Origin: Anseranas semipalmata
Taxonomy: Eukaryota; Chordata; Aves; Anseriformes; Anseranatidae
DNA length: 64,000 nt
Direction: 5' to 3'
Assembly (NCBI GenBank): GCA_013399115.1
Contig: VXAA01003989.1
Location: 1,622,997 to 1,686,996 of the forward strand
The position numbers were made by a program, and so were the translations under genes. Under the pieces are notes generated by a model. The model was not told where the DNA came from. It made no database searches and worked only from the letters and a program-made list of their open reading frames with translations. This document shows positions 1 through 15,100 of the stretch, one piece after another; position 1 is the first letter of the stretch, and every line of letters begins with the position of its first letter.

Positions 1-41
1 TGCAGCCTCTAGAGGCCTTCCAACCTCAACAATTCTGTGAC
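1..41 (+). repeat. CR1 LINE 3' tail, cut by window edge
   Basis: The first 40 bases read like the 3' end of a CR1 element: a CTCTAGAGG...CTTCCAACCT block followed by AATTCTGTGA, one copy of the terminal ATTCTGTG unit. The rest of the element would lie left of the window. It sits in intron 1 of SACM1L. The family call is by pattern recognition only. Confidence 0.6.
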
Positions 42-3000
42 CAAATGAAATAACGTGTAACATGTTGTTGTTTTTTTCCCGTGAATTTGAGAACAGAATT
101 GTTTTCTGTTCTGCAAACTTGGCTTTTTTCCCTGTTTTTACAAGAAGCTGTGGAAATGCCTGCAGACTTCCTACCAAACACTTTGAGAGATAGCGCTGTA
201 ACTTGGTTGATGAGTCAAACTTACCAGCTTGGCAAGGTCAAAGGAGAATGTTCTTTTGAGAAGTCCAGGCTTGACTTCAAATCAGGGGTTTTAGTGGCAG
301 AAGTTTTTTTTGTCCTCACTACAAAAAGGTTGGATTCTGCAACTGCGCCTGTGCTGGGTAGTCAAGTGGCCTCATGGATTGTAGCGTGCGTGCAGGGCCC
401 CGTTCCGTAGGTCCCATTGCAGGTTCTAGCTCTGAATGCAAACCTCTTGTGTCACTGCTTGCGATAACGTGACACACAACCTTTGTCTTGTCCAGCATCT
501 TCAGTCAAGTTTAAGTGATGCAGGTAAAGATGTTGCTAGCGGGCTTCTATGCTACTAGTGTAAGGAGTTGAGTTACACCACCAGTTACTGGGGGAAGATT
601 ACTAACCCCAAAATGTTGCTATGGTTAGTTGTCATCCATGTCACTGCTGTACTTACTTAACTTCCTCTTGTAGCCTCAGGAAGAAATTGTAAAATCAAAT
701 AGCAAGCTAGTGGATGACAGTGGAGCTACCAGTCCAGTTAATCAACAAGAACGGTTTGGTAAAGCTGTCTGCAGAATAGAGAGAATCCTGACTGTTGTTT
801 TGGCTGACTTAAAATCATTTTTTCTTTGTACTCGAGTGAAGATGTTATTTTGCGGATTTGTAAGTATCATAAGGGTCTCCAATACTAGCTGTGTTTCAAA
901 TTTCACTCCTCCTGGTCATTGTTATGCTTACAGGTTTTGTGGAAGTACTGGTCGGTCATGAGTAGCTACTGTATATGAACACTGCCTCCCACCTGTCTGT
1001 ATCTGGGGAGAAGTTCCAAAGTGCATCTTTTGGCTTTTGTTTGTTTTTCTAAGCTGAGCTTTCAGAGTTTGGATAACGCTTCTAGAAAGAGCCGCTACAC
1101 TTTTTTTTCCTCCTTGCTTCATCTGTCATGATGAAGCTCAGGGCTGTTGATTGAGGAGGGCATTAACTTATGCAGTAAATTATTTGTCATCTTAAGTGAA
1201 ACAACTGCAGATAGTTATGAAGCTATGCCTTTAATATATGATTTGTTTTTAAATGGTATTTCCATTGGTGTGGTGCTTGGTATGTTTTTTCTTTTTAAAT
1301 CCTGGGTTTATGCTCTTTCTCTTCCCTGCAATTATTACTCCATGGAAATGTTCCAGTTCCTTGCGCTGTTTCTGCTCAGAGTAATATTTATTGTAGATGT
1401 ATAATTAGAACACCTGCTCACCTAGAAAAGCTGGAATCTCCAGAGTGTTGAAACCATCAGCGTGTTAGCACTGTTACTTAACACGCTGTTGGGGCTGTCT
1501 GCATATAGTAATGTCTTTCCTATAGCTCGCTGTAGACCACTTTGGTGTCTTGAGTATAGCAAATGCATTGCCGTGCAGTACAGGACGTGCTTTTGGCTTG
1601 CTTTATTACCGTATTTAGAGGCTGACATCTACGAGCTTCCTGCATTAGAGTAATGTTAAGTATTTATGGTGAAATAATCAATTACTGAAGTAAGGGTTTG
1701 GCTGTTGAGGTCTAGAAGGCTTAAGTGATATTGAGTGAAGTACTATCTTTAGTTGCCATTAGATCATGATGGGTTCTCTTTCCTGTGTTCAGACACGGCA
1801 TGAATATTCTTGTCTGTTAGATCAGCCTAATTATAATGTGGGATGCAACTCTGCTTCGTATTCATGATGTACAACACTGCTTTATAATAAAAGTAGAGCA
1901 AGTAAAACTTCACAACATGTACAAACTAAAGACTGTCTCACGTAACAGTAAATGAAGCCAACTTTATAATTGGTGTAAAGAAGCAGTGTTTTTTTCTTCT
2001 TTGTTTCTATTATGTTAAGAATCAACCCTTTTCTTGCAATGCGGTCTTGTGACTTGGATTATTAAATGGGATGACTCCTGTTGCTTTGATTATTGGTTTA
2101 CAAAGAAAAAACAATGTCTTCACAAGGCGATTCATGAAAGCAGCTGGTAAAAACAACAGAAAATGCTTTTTCTTAAAAATCCTAAGTTGCAACTCAAGGC
2201 TTTTGAGGTAGGATGACTTCTTCTGCTCATTTCTCCTGAAGCGTAGGAATACAGTACATCTGAATTCAGTGAAGAACAGTAGAGAATCTTTTGTAATATA
2301 AGTAGCTACTAAGAAAAACACCACTGTGAAACTTCCTACTTTAAGGTGATTTCAAGGAATCTTTATTTCTGTAGAAACTTCCAGAAGGGTTTGGAGGTAA
2401 AACACTCTTGACAGAACACCAAACGTGTTCAGATACTTGTTGCAAATGTGGAAAATTTCTTCTATTCAAAGCATGACTTGGGTTGTATTGAAATTGCTAC
2501 AGAAATGAGAGGCAAGTAGTTAAAACTCACTCGGATTCTAACTGTTCATAGGTGTGTTTGTCCTTTTTCCCCCTTCTCTGGCCCATGTTGAACAGTCTCT
2601 CATTCGGGCATTAAAAACTCCTCTTGCATCTAAAAGCTTATGCTGCAATACAATGCAATGCTTAGCCCAGCTCTGGAGGGCATAGGGACTAATTTCATTA
2701 GAGCCATTTAGTTTTTCTCTTGTTTTACTGCACTGGTAGAAGTACTCATTTACCCAGAATTATTGCAGAAGAGGTAGTAGTGCCTGAGCTGGAGAAAATA
2801 GAAAACCAAAAGGTTTAATTTTAGTGGGAGTTCTACTGAATTTTCTTTTTGCTCCTTAAAAGCAGGACTGTTGAAAGCACTTTTAAATTGTAGCCTCTGT
2901 GTTACCCTTTTTACATAGTTTCTCCTTTTGATTGCTTCTTCAGCAATGCGAGCTAAAATAATGGAATGACTTTTCATTAATCTCCAGCTAAAGCCTGATG

Positions 3001-6000
3001 TCTAACCGTGCCTTGTTTTCCTTCTAAGTCGTCTTTAAACCGCTCGCAGAGGCTTCTTCCTCAGCTTTGAACTGAAAGAATGAAATCTGCCCGATGAGTT
3101 GCTGTATCTCCTGGCACACAGGTTCCTAAATAGAAGATTTTCAAAGTGAGATGCAAGTCACCTGTAGTAATATTTGAAACATTAATTTGGTAGTGCTTCA
3201 ATACCTTTTCTTTTCTTGAGTATCATGAGTTATGCTATCAGTGTCAAATATTTTCATTTATCACTCTTTGTTCTTTAGCAACACTGAGAAATAGTCCACG
3301 ATAATGGTGGTCATCCCTTGTATAAAGGAAACTAAGTTCGAGGAACTCAAATTCTGTGGAGGTTTTATGTGCTCTTAAGCTGCAGTGGAAGCAAAATACT
3401 GCTGGTAAGAGTTCTTGCTGTTTTGGGTGGTTATAGACAGCAGTAACAACCTAGCCAAGGACAAGGAAGACTCTAGTGTCAAATATGAAGGTTATACAAA
3501 AGCAGAATATAGCCTGGTACATGAAAACTAGTTTCAAAAGTAACTATGGAGATTATGGGCTTCTAGAAAATACTGAAGTCTTTTTCATTGTTGCTGATAT
3601 AACACTAGCGTTTGGACTCCTATCTTTTTATCTGTTTCATTAAAATAAGAGTGATTCTGTCTGCAAATTCTTATCATTGAGTGATCCACTTTTCAGTATT
3701 AATATCTTCTCAGATCACTAAAATAAGTGTTATCTTTATAAGCTTGTGATAGACACACAGGCTTGGTACCTCAGTACCAAGAATCTGCAAAAAAAAAACA
3801 AAAAACCACTATTCTTGCATGGGGGTGTTCATCAGCTTCCTTCCTGAAAGAGAAGTAGGAGGCAGTCGTCTTAGCTGTAGCAATCTTACAATTGAAAAAG
3901 GTCTTCTCAACTAGAATGAGACTACTAGCCCAGTTTTGGTAATTGGTAAGCTTGTAAATCAGCTTTTGGGCAGAAACCTCTTTGATTCTTGTCCTCATCC
4001 TCAGTTACGTTTATTTTAGGAAACTTTCAAGTATTTACACGAAAGAGCTAAGTGAAGCACCTTTCTACTAAACACTTGGAAGAGCACTAATCCTCCCACT
4101 CTTTCAGAAGCAAGGATTGAACGTTTTGTGTGTGTTAAAAGTTAAAGGCTTTTCGGTTTGTGTTGTGCAGTTGTACTTCGGGCAGTTTTTAATGGCAATC
4201 CCAACTGAGAAGTGCTCAGGTTCTCCCAGCTTAGGCAGTCGGCGTGATTTCCCCCGCAAACACCCAAAGCAGCTGTCGGCAAGCCTGTTTCAGCGTGCTG
4301 CGAGCTGCTCAATCCCGCAGCCCGTTTGGTCCCTTGACCTGCAAACAGGCAACGCTTGTCTTACGTTCTCCGTGACACTCCTGTCACCAAACAGGACAGT
4401 TGTTTGAAATGTCCTTAAGCCTGTCTTGCCCATTCTATCTGCGTAAGCTTGTTGCTGTTTGCTGCAAAAACTCCCATCATTGCTGTGAGACCCCGTTAAA
4501 GAGACCGGAGTGCACGCATGCACTTCATCAAAAACAGGAGCAGTGAAAGGAAAATAATAATGCTAAGGCTTCAGTGTTCAGCGAACTGCATGTTTGTATT
4601 TCTTACTCGAGTGTTTTTAGTTTCCAAGATGAAGGACTTCAAGGCACTTCGTACATGTACGTGAAAGATGAAGAAGGCTGATTTACAAGGGGAACACTGT
4701 TTGTGTTGCCCATTTTAGGACAGGCAGACAAATTTTTAACGAAGTTAATTATCTGAGGAACAGTTAACGATCGATTAGTTGTTTTTCACGTTTTGTTTTT
4801 TAATTCAGTTAAGCAGTTGGTGCCATCTGACTCTCCTCTAGTTGCCCAGAGAGGCCGTGGAATCGCCGTCCTTGGGGAGAGCCAAAACTCGCCCTAAGAA
4901 ACAGGGGCCAGCTCTGAAGTTGGGCAGGGGGAGTGGGGGTGTTGGACTTGTTAAGAGGTCTTCTAGAGCTCTCAAATGTCTCTTCTGATCTAAATTATAA
5001 TTCTAATTCAGCTCTCCAAGAGATTTGAAAAAACAACCAAAAATACCCCTGTAAAGATCTGAAGAAAGACAAGATCTATGTAGGGAGAAACAGCCTAAAA
5101 GTATCTACTGTTCTGTGGAGTAAGTTTCTAGAAGACATTTAAAACTTTGACCCTTAGTCTTGTCAAGCCTCAAACTAAGGAAAATCTTTTCAAGAGCTAA
5201 GAGCATTAGTTCAAGTGTGTGTTGTTTAGCATTTCCTATGTATTCCTAAAAGTCGGTTCTGCATAACTGTTGTCTTGTTGCACAGTATGCCTGGCTTCTT
5301 GTTAGTATCGCAGACATTTAAACAGATTTTGGAAACATTCTGGAACGTTTTACATCTGGTGTTGTCCTGCATGCAGTTTACATGAAGGAAAAAACAGGTG
5401 CAAAGTCTGTTCAGATGTCAGAGTTACTGTGTAATGCACTAGACGGTGTGGATACAGGTTGCCACATCTGTGTCCTATAGACCTGGCTAACAGGTGTGTG
5501 CGGGGACTGGTGATGTTGAGACACCTGCTTCAAGAAACTGCTGGCTAATTTTCCAATTGTTTCCTCTGACATTTCTAGTGGAGTTTTTTACAATACTGAG
5601 AACACTCTACTATGAAATGTGTTCTTATTGCTTTGAGTGTGACTTTTTCTTTATTAGACTTGCATCAGGGATGTGGTGCTTTAGTTTCTGATGCATTAGG
5701 ATGTGTTTGATTTTTGAAGTTTTGTTTTGCTTTATGGGACTCTTGAAGTGACAAAGTTCAAGCTTTCATGAATTATACAGTGGACCAATATGTACACAAA
5801 CTCAGTTCCATGTCTTTAATCCTCCTTTATAATACTAGAAGTTATGTTATTAAACAAGCGATGGGTCTTTCAATAACTGATGGGTTTGATTTGCTTTTTA
5901 TTCACTGCCAGCAGCAGCGGCTGTTAAGAAGTAATCAAGTGAGAATTTTTTTCTTCAGCTGAAATAAGGTTTGAATTTGGATTTATTTATATTTGCTCTG

Positions 6001-6072
6001 TCTTCAGGTGGTGAAGAGCCTAATCAAAGTAAAACAAAAAAGTAAAATGTTTCCCTCTACATTCTGTTAAAG
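42..6072 (+). other. SACM1L: SACM1L intron 1 (3' part), no exon seen
   Basis: This AT-rich stretch lies upstream of SACM1L coding exon 2. I searched it for the missing first coding exon (about 11 residues, ending in phase 2 before the G at 6073) and found no convincing ATG-containing exon and no CpG-rich promoter. A modestly GC-richer patch at about 4200-4500 has no recognisable coding content. I read the whole stretch as intron. Confidence 0.7.
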
Positions 6073-6170
6073 GCATATAACACCAGAGAAATTCTATGTG
6101 GAAGCATGTGATGATGGAGCAGATGATGTGCTGGCTATTGATAGAGTCTCCACAGAAGTCACTCTTACAG
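6073..6170 (+). CDS. SACM1L: SACM1L exon 2
   Basis: Encodes residues 11-44, beginning [19 protein letters not shown]. The acceptor AG is at 6071-6072 and the donor GTACTT follows 6170. The exon starts with the third base of a split Leu codon, so exon 1 must end in CT or an equivalent. Confidence 0.95.
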
Positions 6171-9100
6171 GTACTTTCTTTACCAGTACTTCTTAATATT
6201 AAGTCTCTTTGTCCTTAGGTCTGTTATTTTGCTCTAGGCACTCCCAGAAGATCTTCAGAACCTTACATTGCTCCGGAGAGAGGTTTTTCTATCTTTATTT
6301 TAAAACACTAGTGCTTTGTATTCTGTCCTGCAAAGAACTCTGTATTGCCTTTTCACTGTGGAATTTATGCTGTGAGAAACCAAAGTAATTGTGCTTGCCT
6401 GTTTTCAGTAAAACTATCCATCACAACAGTGAAAACTGACTCATCCAGTCTAGTTGGGATTGGTGCTATAAGTCCAAGATCAAACATGGAAAGGGTTGAA
6501 TGCTGGGCTTCTGCAGCTTTTGCCAAATTATCTCAGTGTTGTTTTTTATCTACTTCTGAAACTGGAATTTTCAGACAGCCTTTAGAAACAACAGTAAAAC
6601 AAACAACAAAAAAAAGCAGCAACCTCACTGTAAACTTAGTTCTATTGTGAATATGGATTCGGATGTCAATGCGGGTAGTCTTAAGCATGCTGATTTCTTC
6701 ACAATTTTAATGTTTAATATTTCTTTAAGAATATGAAACTAATGCACTTAAATCAAAGAACATGCATTAAATGACAACATGAAGTTAAAGCAATGGGTGA
6801 CTTCCCTTTTTGATACTTAAGGAGTTGGTACCTCAGTAATACTGTAGCACTTCTCTGTTTAGAGACTAGTAATATTAATATAAGAGCAGTATAACATAAA
6901 AGCAGTAATTCCTTTACTACTTATTACTGTATTACACTATTAATTAATTGTACTTATTACACTACACACTGCTCGTATAAGAGCAGTGTGTCCATCCCAC
7001 TGATGTTTTTTGGCATTCTAGTATAGTACGTCACTTTCTCCTTCAAAGTTGTCTCTTCAAAACTGTTAACATGACTGTGCCAAGTCTTCTGTTAGTCTAC
7101 ATCTGTTTCTGTTACTGGTGTTTTATCAGATGAACCTGCAAGGTGTTTAAAGCACAGGAAAAATCGAGCATCATCTCTGTTCTCCAGGCTTGGCAGTAAG
7201 GCAAAATGCTTAACTCTGGATTGGGTATTTTTTGTGTTTAACTCCTCTAATATCCATTCTGCTCTAGAAAAGTGGGTAGAGGAAATTTTAATATGTTAGT
7301 AGTTGTAATTGGTATTTGGTTACCGTTTGGATCTTGGTATGTTCTTTGGAATACCATATTCCTTGCCACATCTGTACTTTTGTTGGTAGTTCTGCGAAGA
7401 GAGATGGAAAAGCATGCTAAGGCTTCTGGAATAGGAATAGGCTGAGAAGAAGCAATTAAAAGTGGGAGTCACAAGCAGTTGTGGCTTGTTTGTCCTTGGT
7501 GTCTTGCTGGTTTCAGAACAAAAAGCTTCTGCAAGCTGGCAGGGCAATACGTTGTTCAGGAGTCTACTTGCTATACTATCATGTGAATGAGCTTGAATTT
7601 ATTTAATTTGAATGACTACTTCTGATAAAACAACAAATTGGGTTAGGGTCCTTCGATGTGGTTTTTTTTTTTTTTTTTTTTTTTCCCCCATCAGGCTTTA
7701 AAATTCTGACAGGTTGCTTCCTATGCAAACAAAACTTGATTTGACCAAGAAGCTTTAACAAACTTACACTTTTTTGATACAGTCACGAACAGGCTGAAAT
7801 TCTGATGTTTTGTTTCTGATCTTTTTTTCAGTTAAAAAAGATGTCCCCCCTTCAGCTGTTACAAGGCCTATATATGGTATTTTGGGAACAATACGACTGG
7901 TAGCAGGTAAGCAAAACAGAACTGTGCTCATTAAAAATACTTAGGAAAAATATATTGCTAAGGAAGCTTCAAAGACAATAGTCTTTGTGGGTATCTGATA
8001 CTACATTTTATTCAGTATGGTGAGATTCATATTTTACAAATATGAAGGAAATTCAACATTAAAAGAAAAAGGGCAGACTGGAATAATTCTAAATTACAGG
8101 GAGTTACAGGATAAGGTAAGAGCAAGCTGTCCGTTCTTGCTTATCTCATAATAGTGTTTGGATATAAACTGTCACTGCCACAAATAAACATGATATGTAA
8201 GGTCTAAGCTTCCAGGAGAGTAAGCATTGCTATTCAAAAGATCTTTTGTGGGTAGACTTTTTTTCTAGAGTTTGAGACTAACGTAGTTTGAAAAATGATG
8301 TAATAAGGAAAATACTGAATGAAGGCTTCCATACATAGAAAGGATTTAAGTTCAGTCCGTCTTTGTGGTATTCCCAACTGAAGCAAAGTATGACTGTTAA
8401 ATACAGTGACTTCTGACAGGATCTTAAACTATCAAACTTTATATGCTCATATCTGAATAAGAATTGCAGATCTTGCAGAGTAAGAGTAATGTAATGGACA
8501 CCCTTGTCTTAAGTACTTGACAAGCACTAGTTGTTTTAAAACTGCACTGCCCCCAAAGGGAAATTTTCACAACTTCGGGTTTGGTAATGCCTTTTCATTC
8601 ACCTGACTGAAGTTGCACCAAAGTATGTACTTTTTTTTTTCAGTAGCCTATTTTTCCCTCATACCCTCCAAAGCCTGACACTGTTTGTTAGTATATAGTT
8701 GTCAACTAAAGATTGTATCAGTTAACGTTTAGCTAAGCATGGTTAGGCATTTCACTGTTACCCGTTAACTGTAAAACTGGTTTGATATCTAGCAATGCAG
8801 CATCTTTAACAGGCATGAATATTCTTCCCCTATTACAGTATTAGAGGAAAAAATGGATGGAATAATATTTGAAGTGCTTGAAATGTCAACCCAAATGTCA
8901 CATACTCTAATAGGAAAAGACAATATTGAAAATTCATGTTGGATTAAATGCACCTATTTGTACAGCACCTTTGTGGCATAGTGGTGAACATAATGCAGTG
9001 GTTTTTGTAAGGTATCTGGGTGCTTGTGACATACCAACCATAAGCAATACTTACACCTTGAGATGCAAACATGCTAGACCTTTNNNNNNNNNNNNNNNNN

Positions 9101-12100
9101 NNNNNNNNNNNNNNNNNNNNNNNNNNNNNNNNNNNNNNNNNNNNNNNNNNNNNNNNNNAAAAAAAAAAAAAAAAAAAATACGGTGGGGTTGGTACTTGCT
9201 CTTTGACTAACTATATAGGCTAGATACCTGATATAATAATTATCCTGCTCATAAAACTTGGAGTATAGTAATAAAAGCAAATCATGGATTAGTCTACTGC
9301 ATGCAATGTGAACTCTTTCTGCTTTGGCAATTAGATCTTGTTTGAATGCTTTAGTAAAAAATGTAGTAGATTTTGTGGTTTCCTGCTTCTGCGTGGCCTG
9401 CTTATTGGTTTGCTCAAGTGAAGCTTCAAGTAAACATTTAATGGTTATATAATGTATGAAAGATTTTTTTCTGTCAACGTACTATTTCATGAAGTAATCT
9501 TTTCTTCAAAAACAAGGTGGCACTGAAATAAAGCTATACTGCATTTTCCAACAAATGTAAATCAATTGCTTGGAGTGTACTGTCATGAGTTTTTTTTTTT
9601 TTTTTTTACTTTGTTTCTTATGCAACCAGGAAAACAGTAGACTTGCTCTCTTAAATTATTAAAACAAGAATCCTCCTCTGCTCTAGTTTGAACCTATTAG
9701 GACAATTTTTTTTTTTTTGGCATAAGATGAATAGGCTTTTTGGATTCCACAGCATGCTGCTTCTCGTATATTTCTGACTTGCCTTGAGCTTGATTTGGGA
9801 AGCACAGGGTCATTGGCCACCTTCTACATTTGAAACCCTAAAAACTCTTGGACCTTCTCTGCTCTGAATAAGAGTAGCTGACTACTTGTTTTTCCTTCTC
9901 CGTTTTGTAAATTCCTTAAACTTCTTGAGTAGTTCAAGATCTGTAAGTATAGAGAAGTAGGTAGCTTAGCAAGTGCATTTTTCATTTCCAGTCCCTTGAT
10001 GCTGTAAAGAATAAAGTCCTAGGTGGAATTTGAAGAAACCTCACTCCTTCCTATTGGTTTGTTTTATGCTATGGTTATAGGTTACTTTTCTTAATATGTA
10101 CATCTGTTTTGTTTTTTTAACTTTGCTTTTTCTGATTTATAGGCACATATCTTATTGTAATAACAAAAAAGAAAAAAGTAGGTGAGATTTTCAGTCATGC
10201 AATCTGGAAAGCAACAGACTTTGACATCCTCTCCTATAAAAAGACCATGCTGCACTTAACTGATATTCAGGTACAAGTGGATTGACTGGGGGAGTGGGGA
10301 GGAATTTCTTATGTTGATGTCCATTACCACAGGACTTAATTTGGTGAAACGGTGAAAGTTGGTTTTTGTTTTTTCAGAATCTCTTTGAACTATACTTCTT
10401 TCTTCTGATTTGTTCAGACTACTATAATTGATGGAACATTTAGGTATAGATGTAGATAAAGTTATGTCATTCAAGATAACTGATATTGTGCAACTTAGAG
10501 TATCGGTCCCATTGAGTTTGATCTGCATGATGGGCATTTTTCCCCCTTTTAGGATGAGGTTGTCTGTCTTGCTGTATCTGTCCTTGTTCCTGAATCCTCT
10601 AGCATCTTTCCTCTTCTGAGGGCCTTAATGAAGTCTTTGCTTGCCTGGTGTGCTGCAGAGGTGTTCTGGTGCTGCATTTTGTGCAGACTGTTACAAAGCA
10701 GTCTTCCCAAGCCAGTCATAAAATCACAGCCCTCTTCCTGTTTCATCTTTCTCTCAGCTTTACTATTCTTACAGTCGCTACGATAAGCTGCCTTGCTGAC
10801 ATCTAATTATATGCCTTCCTTAACTTACAGAATTGTTCAATTACATAATTACCCAGCAGGGACAAATTGATTTTGAGAGGGAGGAAAAGAATGAAGGTTT
10901 TTAAAAATAGATATGTTGTGGTTTGATAAAGAGTAGATAAGTGTCTAACCAGCAGAGCTGAAGGGAATCTGATGCTCCTTTCAGGAAAGGAATGAGATTA
11001 ATCAAAGTCTGAATCAGAACACAGATTAGTTATTAGGATAATCTTGACAGTAAGTTTTGTATCCTTTCTTTTGCATTGCTATCTTGTCTTTTTTTAAACT
11101 AAATGGTTTTCAGGGAAACTAGTGGTAGCTTATAAGAATAAGGTATTTTGACAGTAATGACTGATAGCTTCTCTTTCTCCTCTCAACAGTTACAGGACAA
11201 TAAAGTATTTTTGTCAATGCTTAGTCATGTCTTGAGTGTGGATGGATTTTATTTCTCAACTACGTATGACTTAACACACACTCTGCAACGGTTAGCCAAC
11301 ACCAGCCCAGAGTTCCAGGAGATGAGCCTATTGGAGAGGGTAAGTATTTCATGTTGTTTTGTATCTGTCTCAGATGTTGTCAACCAGTTCTGCATGGCAT
11401 AAGTTTATTTTATGCAGTTGGTGTTAGATCACAAACTAGAAGTTTACAAAAAGCTTAGGATGATGTTGCTGAAATCAGTGGCCCCATTACACTGAGCTTA
11501 AACTTTCTGCTTTTTTAACAATGAACTAATATGTTAAACGGCAGAAGATGGTATTAGTTCATGATCCTCTCTTAAACTAGAAATGACTTTATTATTGTAA
11601 TCACTAAATTAAACTAGTGAAATGGATTTGTATGTTTCCTAGATGCAAATATTTATAGTAGTGCTTTATTTCCCCCCCTACTTCTGTATTGTTAAGTTGT
11701 ATAAGCTATACTATCTCTGATCTTGTCAATCCAGTTGTACTGGAGCAGTTCTCTTGAATAACAAGCTGACAGCTGGAGGGAAAAAGCAACCAAGGAAGTG
11801 TGCAAAGTACACAAAATCAAGTTACAGTTCGTTTGCTTCGTGGTGTGCTTGGAATAAGAGTGGAAATTGCTGGTGTGTAATGCTTTGGTATAGAAGTCTG
11901 TTCAGCACTGCAGCGTCCTATCAAAACCATTACAGGTTGTAGCTGAGTATACTTGTCCACTCAAGTTTCATAGCTTGGTAGCAACTTGAAGTTTCAGAAG
12001 TCTGTGCGAATGTGATGTCTGACTTCTAGATCAGGCAGGTCAGAAGTACTTTCTGAGATGTCTGATTTAAATTAATTTAGAAAGAACTTGAGATAGTTTG

Positions 12101-15100
12101 CTTCTAACTTCAATATTAAACATTTCTAATTGCAACAAGAAAGAACTAAGCAGAAAAATTGAGAGAAAGCAAATTATTCCTTTGCCCTAAAATGGGAGCA
12201 AATCCTTATTCTGGTAAATAAGTGTATAATGCAGCATAAACAAGGTTTAAACAGCCTAAACAATGAAATACTGAAACCTTGGAAGTGAATAACACTTGCT
12301 TTTGCAGGAGCAGTGGCAGTAGAGTCACCAAAATATTGTCTCTTAGTTACTGAAACTGTCTACTCTGGGGAAGCATTTCACTCTTTCTTCTTCCCAAGAA
12401 TTTAAAAAAAAAAAAAAAGCACATTTTTACATTATAACTGGGGACTATTTTGCATTATCAAATGCTTTTCCAGTGGTACTCTTGCAAGGGAAAGCAGTTG
12501 CTGACATGAAAAGACTGTTTGCCATAAAATTGTGGCACCTCAGAAGGTTGCTTGAAAGATGAAGCACGGTAGAAAAGGAGAGTTTGAAGTAAATTCAGAT
12601 GTTAGTTAGCTAAGCCATTTTAATATAATTTTGTATCCATTGTTGCAGTATAATGGTTTAACAAGACTGGTAGCAATTTCAGGCATCTTCATTTCACCTC
12701 TGCAAAAGAAGCTTGGCTGTTGGTTGGTGTGTGGTTTTTTTGTTTAACAGTCCTAGTAGAAGGAAACAACCCCAGCATAAGGGAGGGCATCCTCTCATGT
12801 TCTTTTACTAGTTCAAACCCTACTTGCAGTATCTTCTGGCAGATAGTTCTATTTATCTTCTTCTCTTAGATCAAGGACTGTTCCAACACTGAGCTTGAAT
12901 TATCCTCATCCTCACTGATGCATTGTCTTGCCTGCCTCATCCTAGAGTTGAGATTTACGCCATCTTCCCAGAGCCTGTGCTATGTTCTGCAGCAAATGTC
13001 ACTTTCGTGACTAATCTGGTAGCTTTTTGGAATGTGCTCAGCAACCTGCTTGAGACGTTTTTGAGGTGAACTGGAAATAGGAAATACATGAAGTTGAAGA
13101 GGATCGTTTATGCAGCTGAAAAAAAATTTCTTATTTAACTACAAGTATTGTTTAACTTTCAGTTCTCAGGATTATAAGTTTTGCATGCAATAATCAAAAC
13201 TCTTACCATCTGCTCATTTTAGGAATGTTACCTTGCTATTGTTCTTAAAATTTTGGGTGATCTCTTTGAGCCTTATTTGTGTAAGACGAAAACTTGAATG
13301 TTTTTCTGATACTGCAGCTGAAATTGTTAATGGTTGAACACATCTGAAGTGTCTGGCAACCCCCTCAAAGATTGGAGAGAACCGTTCTTTAACAATTTTA
13401 ATTTTATTTAGATTTCTATTTGAACATATATGGAAGGTACTAGTGAAAGAAGGGTGTTCCACCTCCATGTACATCTATTCACCTAAACTTGTGTAAGGCA
13501 TGGATACCATGACATAGCCCTTATATTGAATTAAACAGAACTGAGAGTTTCTAAAAGTATGGGTTTCCTTTTTTGCTGCAGGCAGATCCACGGTTCGTGT
13601 GGAATGGGCATCTTCTTAGAGAATTTGCTGCTCAGCCAGAGGTAAATGCTTTGTAATAATTAACGTTGATACAGAGTGAATATACTTTTAGTAAAACTAT
13701 ACATTTTCCTATAATTCTGTCTTTTATGTCAGACAGCCAGAATCTAGCATAGCTTGGTTATTTGTCTTTTAGTTGAGTATAGTGGCAATCTTCTACTTTC
13801 AAACTTCCAACTTTATGTCAATGTCCTCAATAGCACATACAGTAAAGCTGATTCTTTGCAAGTGTCTGCATTTGAAGATACTGTGCTGAGACCGTGCTCA
13901 TATAAACTGAAAGCAAAGTTACACTGCAGAGCATATGCTTCTCAAGCTTTTTAAAATCTAACTACTAATTTTTCTTTAGGTATAAGCAAGGTTCAGCTCA
14001 GCACTCTTTCTAAGACTAGCTAGCGTCTCTGTGAATGCAGTTTAAACTCCACTTGCCTAGTGAGTAGGTCATAAAGCTGGCACTTGAGTAAGACCCACAC
14101 TTTATGTTCTTTTTTTATATTTCCAGTAAAGGCTAACACAATGTAACCTTTGAATTCACTTAGTCTAGCAAATACAAGTGTACGACCAGGAGCTGCACTG
14201 GTAGTACCTCAGTGGTCAGATTGATCTAAGCTCCTTCCTACTAGAGACTTTAGAAATGTATTAAACTTACTGAATTGCCTGCACTAGAGCAACCTCTTTC
14301 TCTTTATCAGTACTTGCCTTTTATCCAAGTGAATGACGCTGTTGCTATTTCTGTCTCAGTAACCTGTGGAGATGTGCTTTTACGTTAAGCACTGTTTGAA
14401 AAGGCTGGATTGTGCACCGCTTCTGGAATGCGAAAATACAAATTGGCAAAGGGCTGTTGTGCATATTCCAGAGGCATATGACTGAGTAGATGGTTTAGAT
14501 GGTGCTATACAAACAAAGCTGGGGAAATGAGAGAGAACCTGTGGTGGGAAGAGCAAAGAAAGCTAACTGGCTGGTTCATGAAAACAGAAGTAGGAGGCAA
14601 AACACAGAAGTTGAAGAGGGAGATAAATGATATGTAAGAGGAAGCATGACTTAATAGTGACTACAGGTGGCTTGCCATAGTAACAGTTGCAGGTAATGAG
14701 ATGTGAAAATTCTGACTTCTAGCACTGGAAAACTTTCATTTTAAACTTCATTGAAAGACCGAATTATTCAGGCGTGGCAGGATGGGAAAAATCCTGGAAC
14801 AAGCATTTCAAGTATTAATCACAAAGAGTTATTCCTTACCAAAGTCTTATGTTGCTAATTGCTACTCAGGTTGCATCCTTCTGTTGAGATGCAGCAAATA
14901 CCATATCAAAAGGTTTTCGGTGTGGACTGGCTTATATCTAGCATGTTTGTAGAAGAGTAAATGCCTTGTATAGAACAAAGCAGCTTGGTGCTGTCAAGGT
15001 CACTTAGGATTAAGCTTTCACTTTTACCCTACTACTAACAAGGGTTATATGTGCTGCTGTTGTCTGTAAACTTTTCTCTGAAAGAATTACTGCATCCTAA

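Noticed and set aside
4117..4523. Slightly GC-richer patch with open frames on both strands, considered as SACM1L exon 1 or a promoter
   Set aside because: No CpG-island character, no matching N-terminal residues, and no donor in the required phase.
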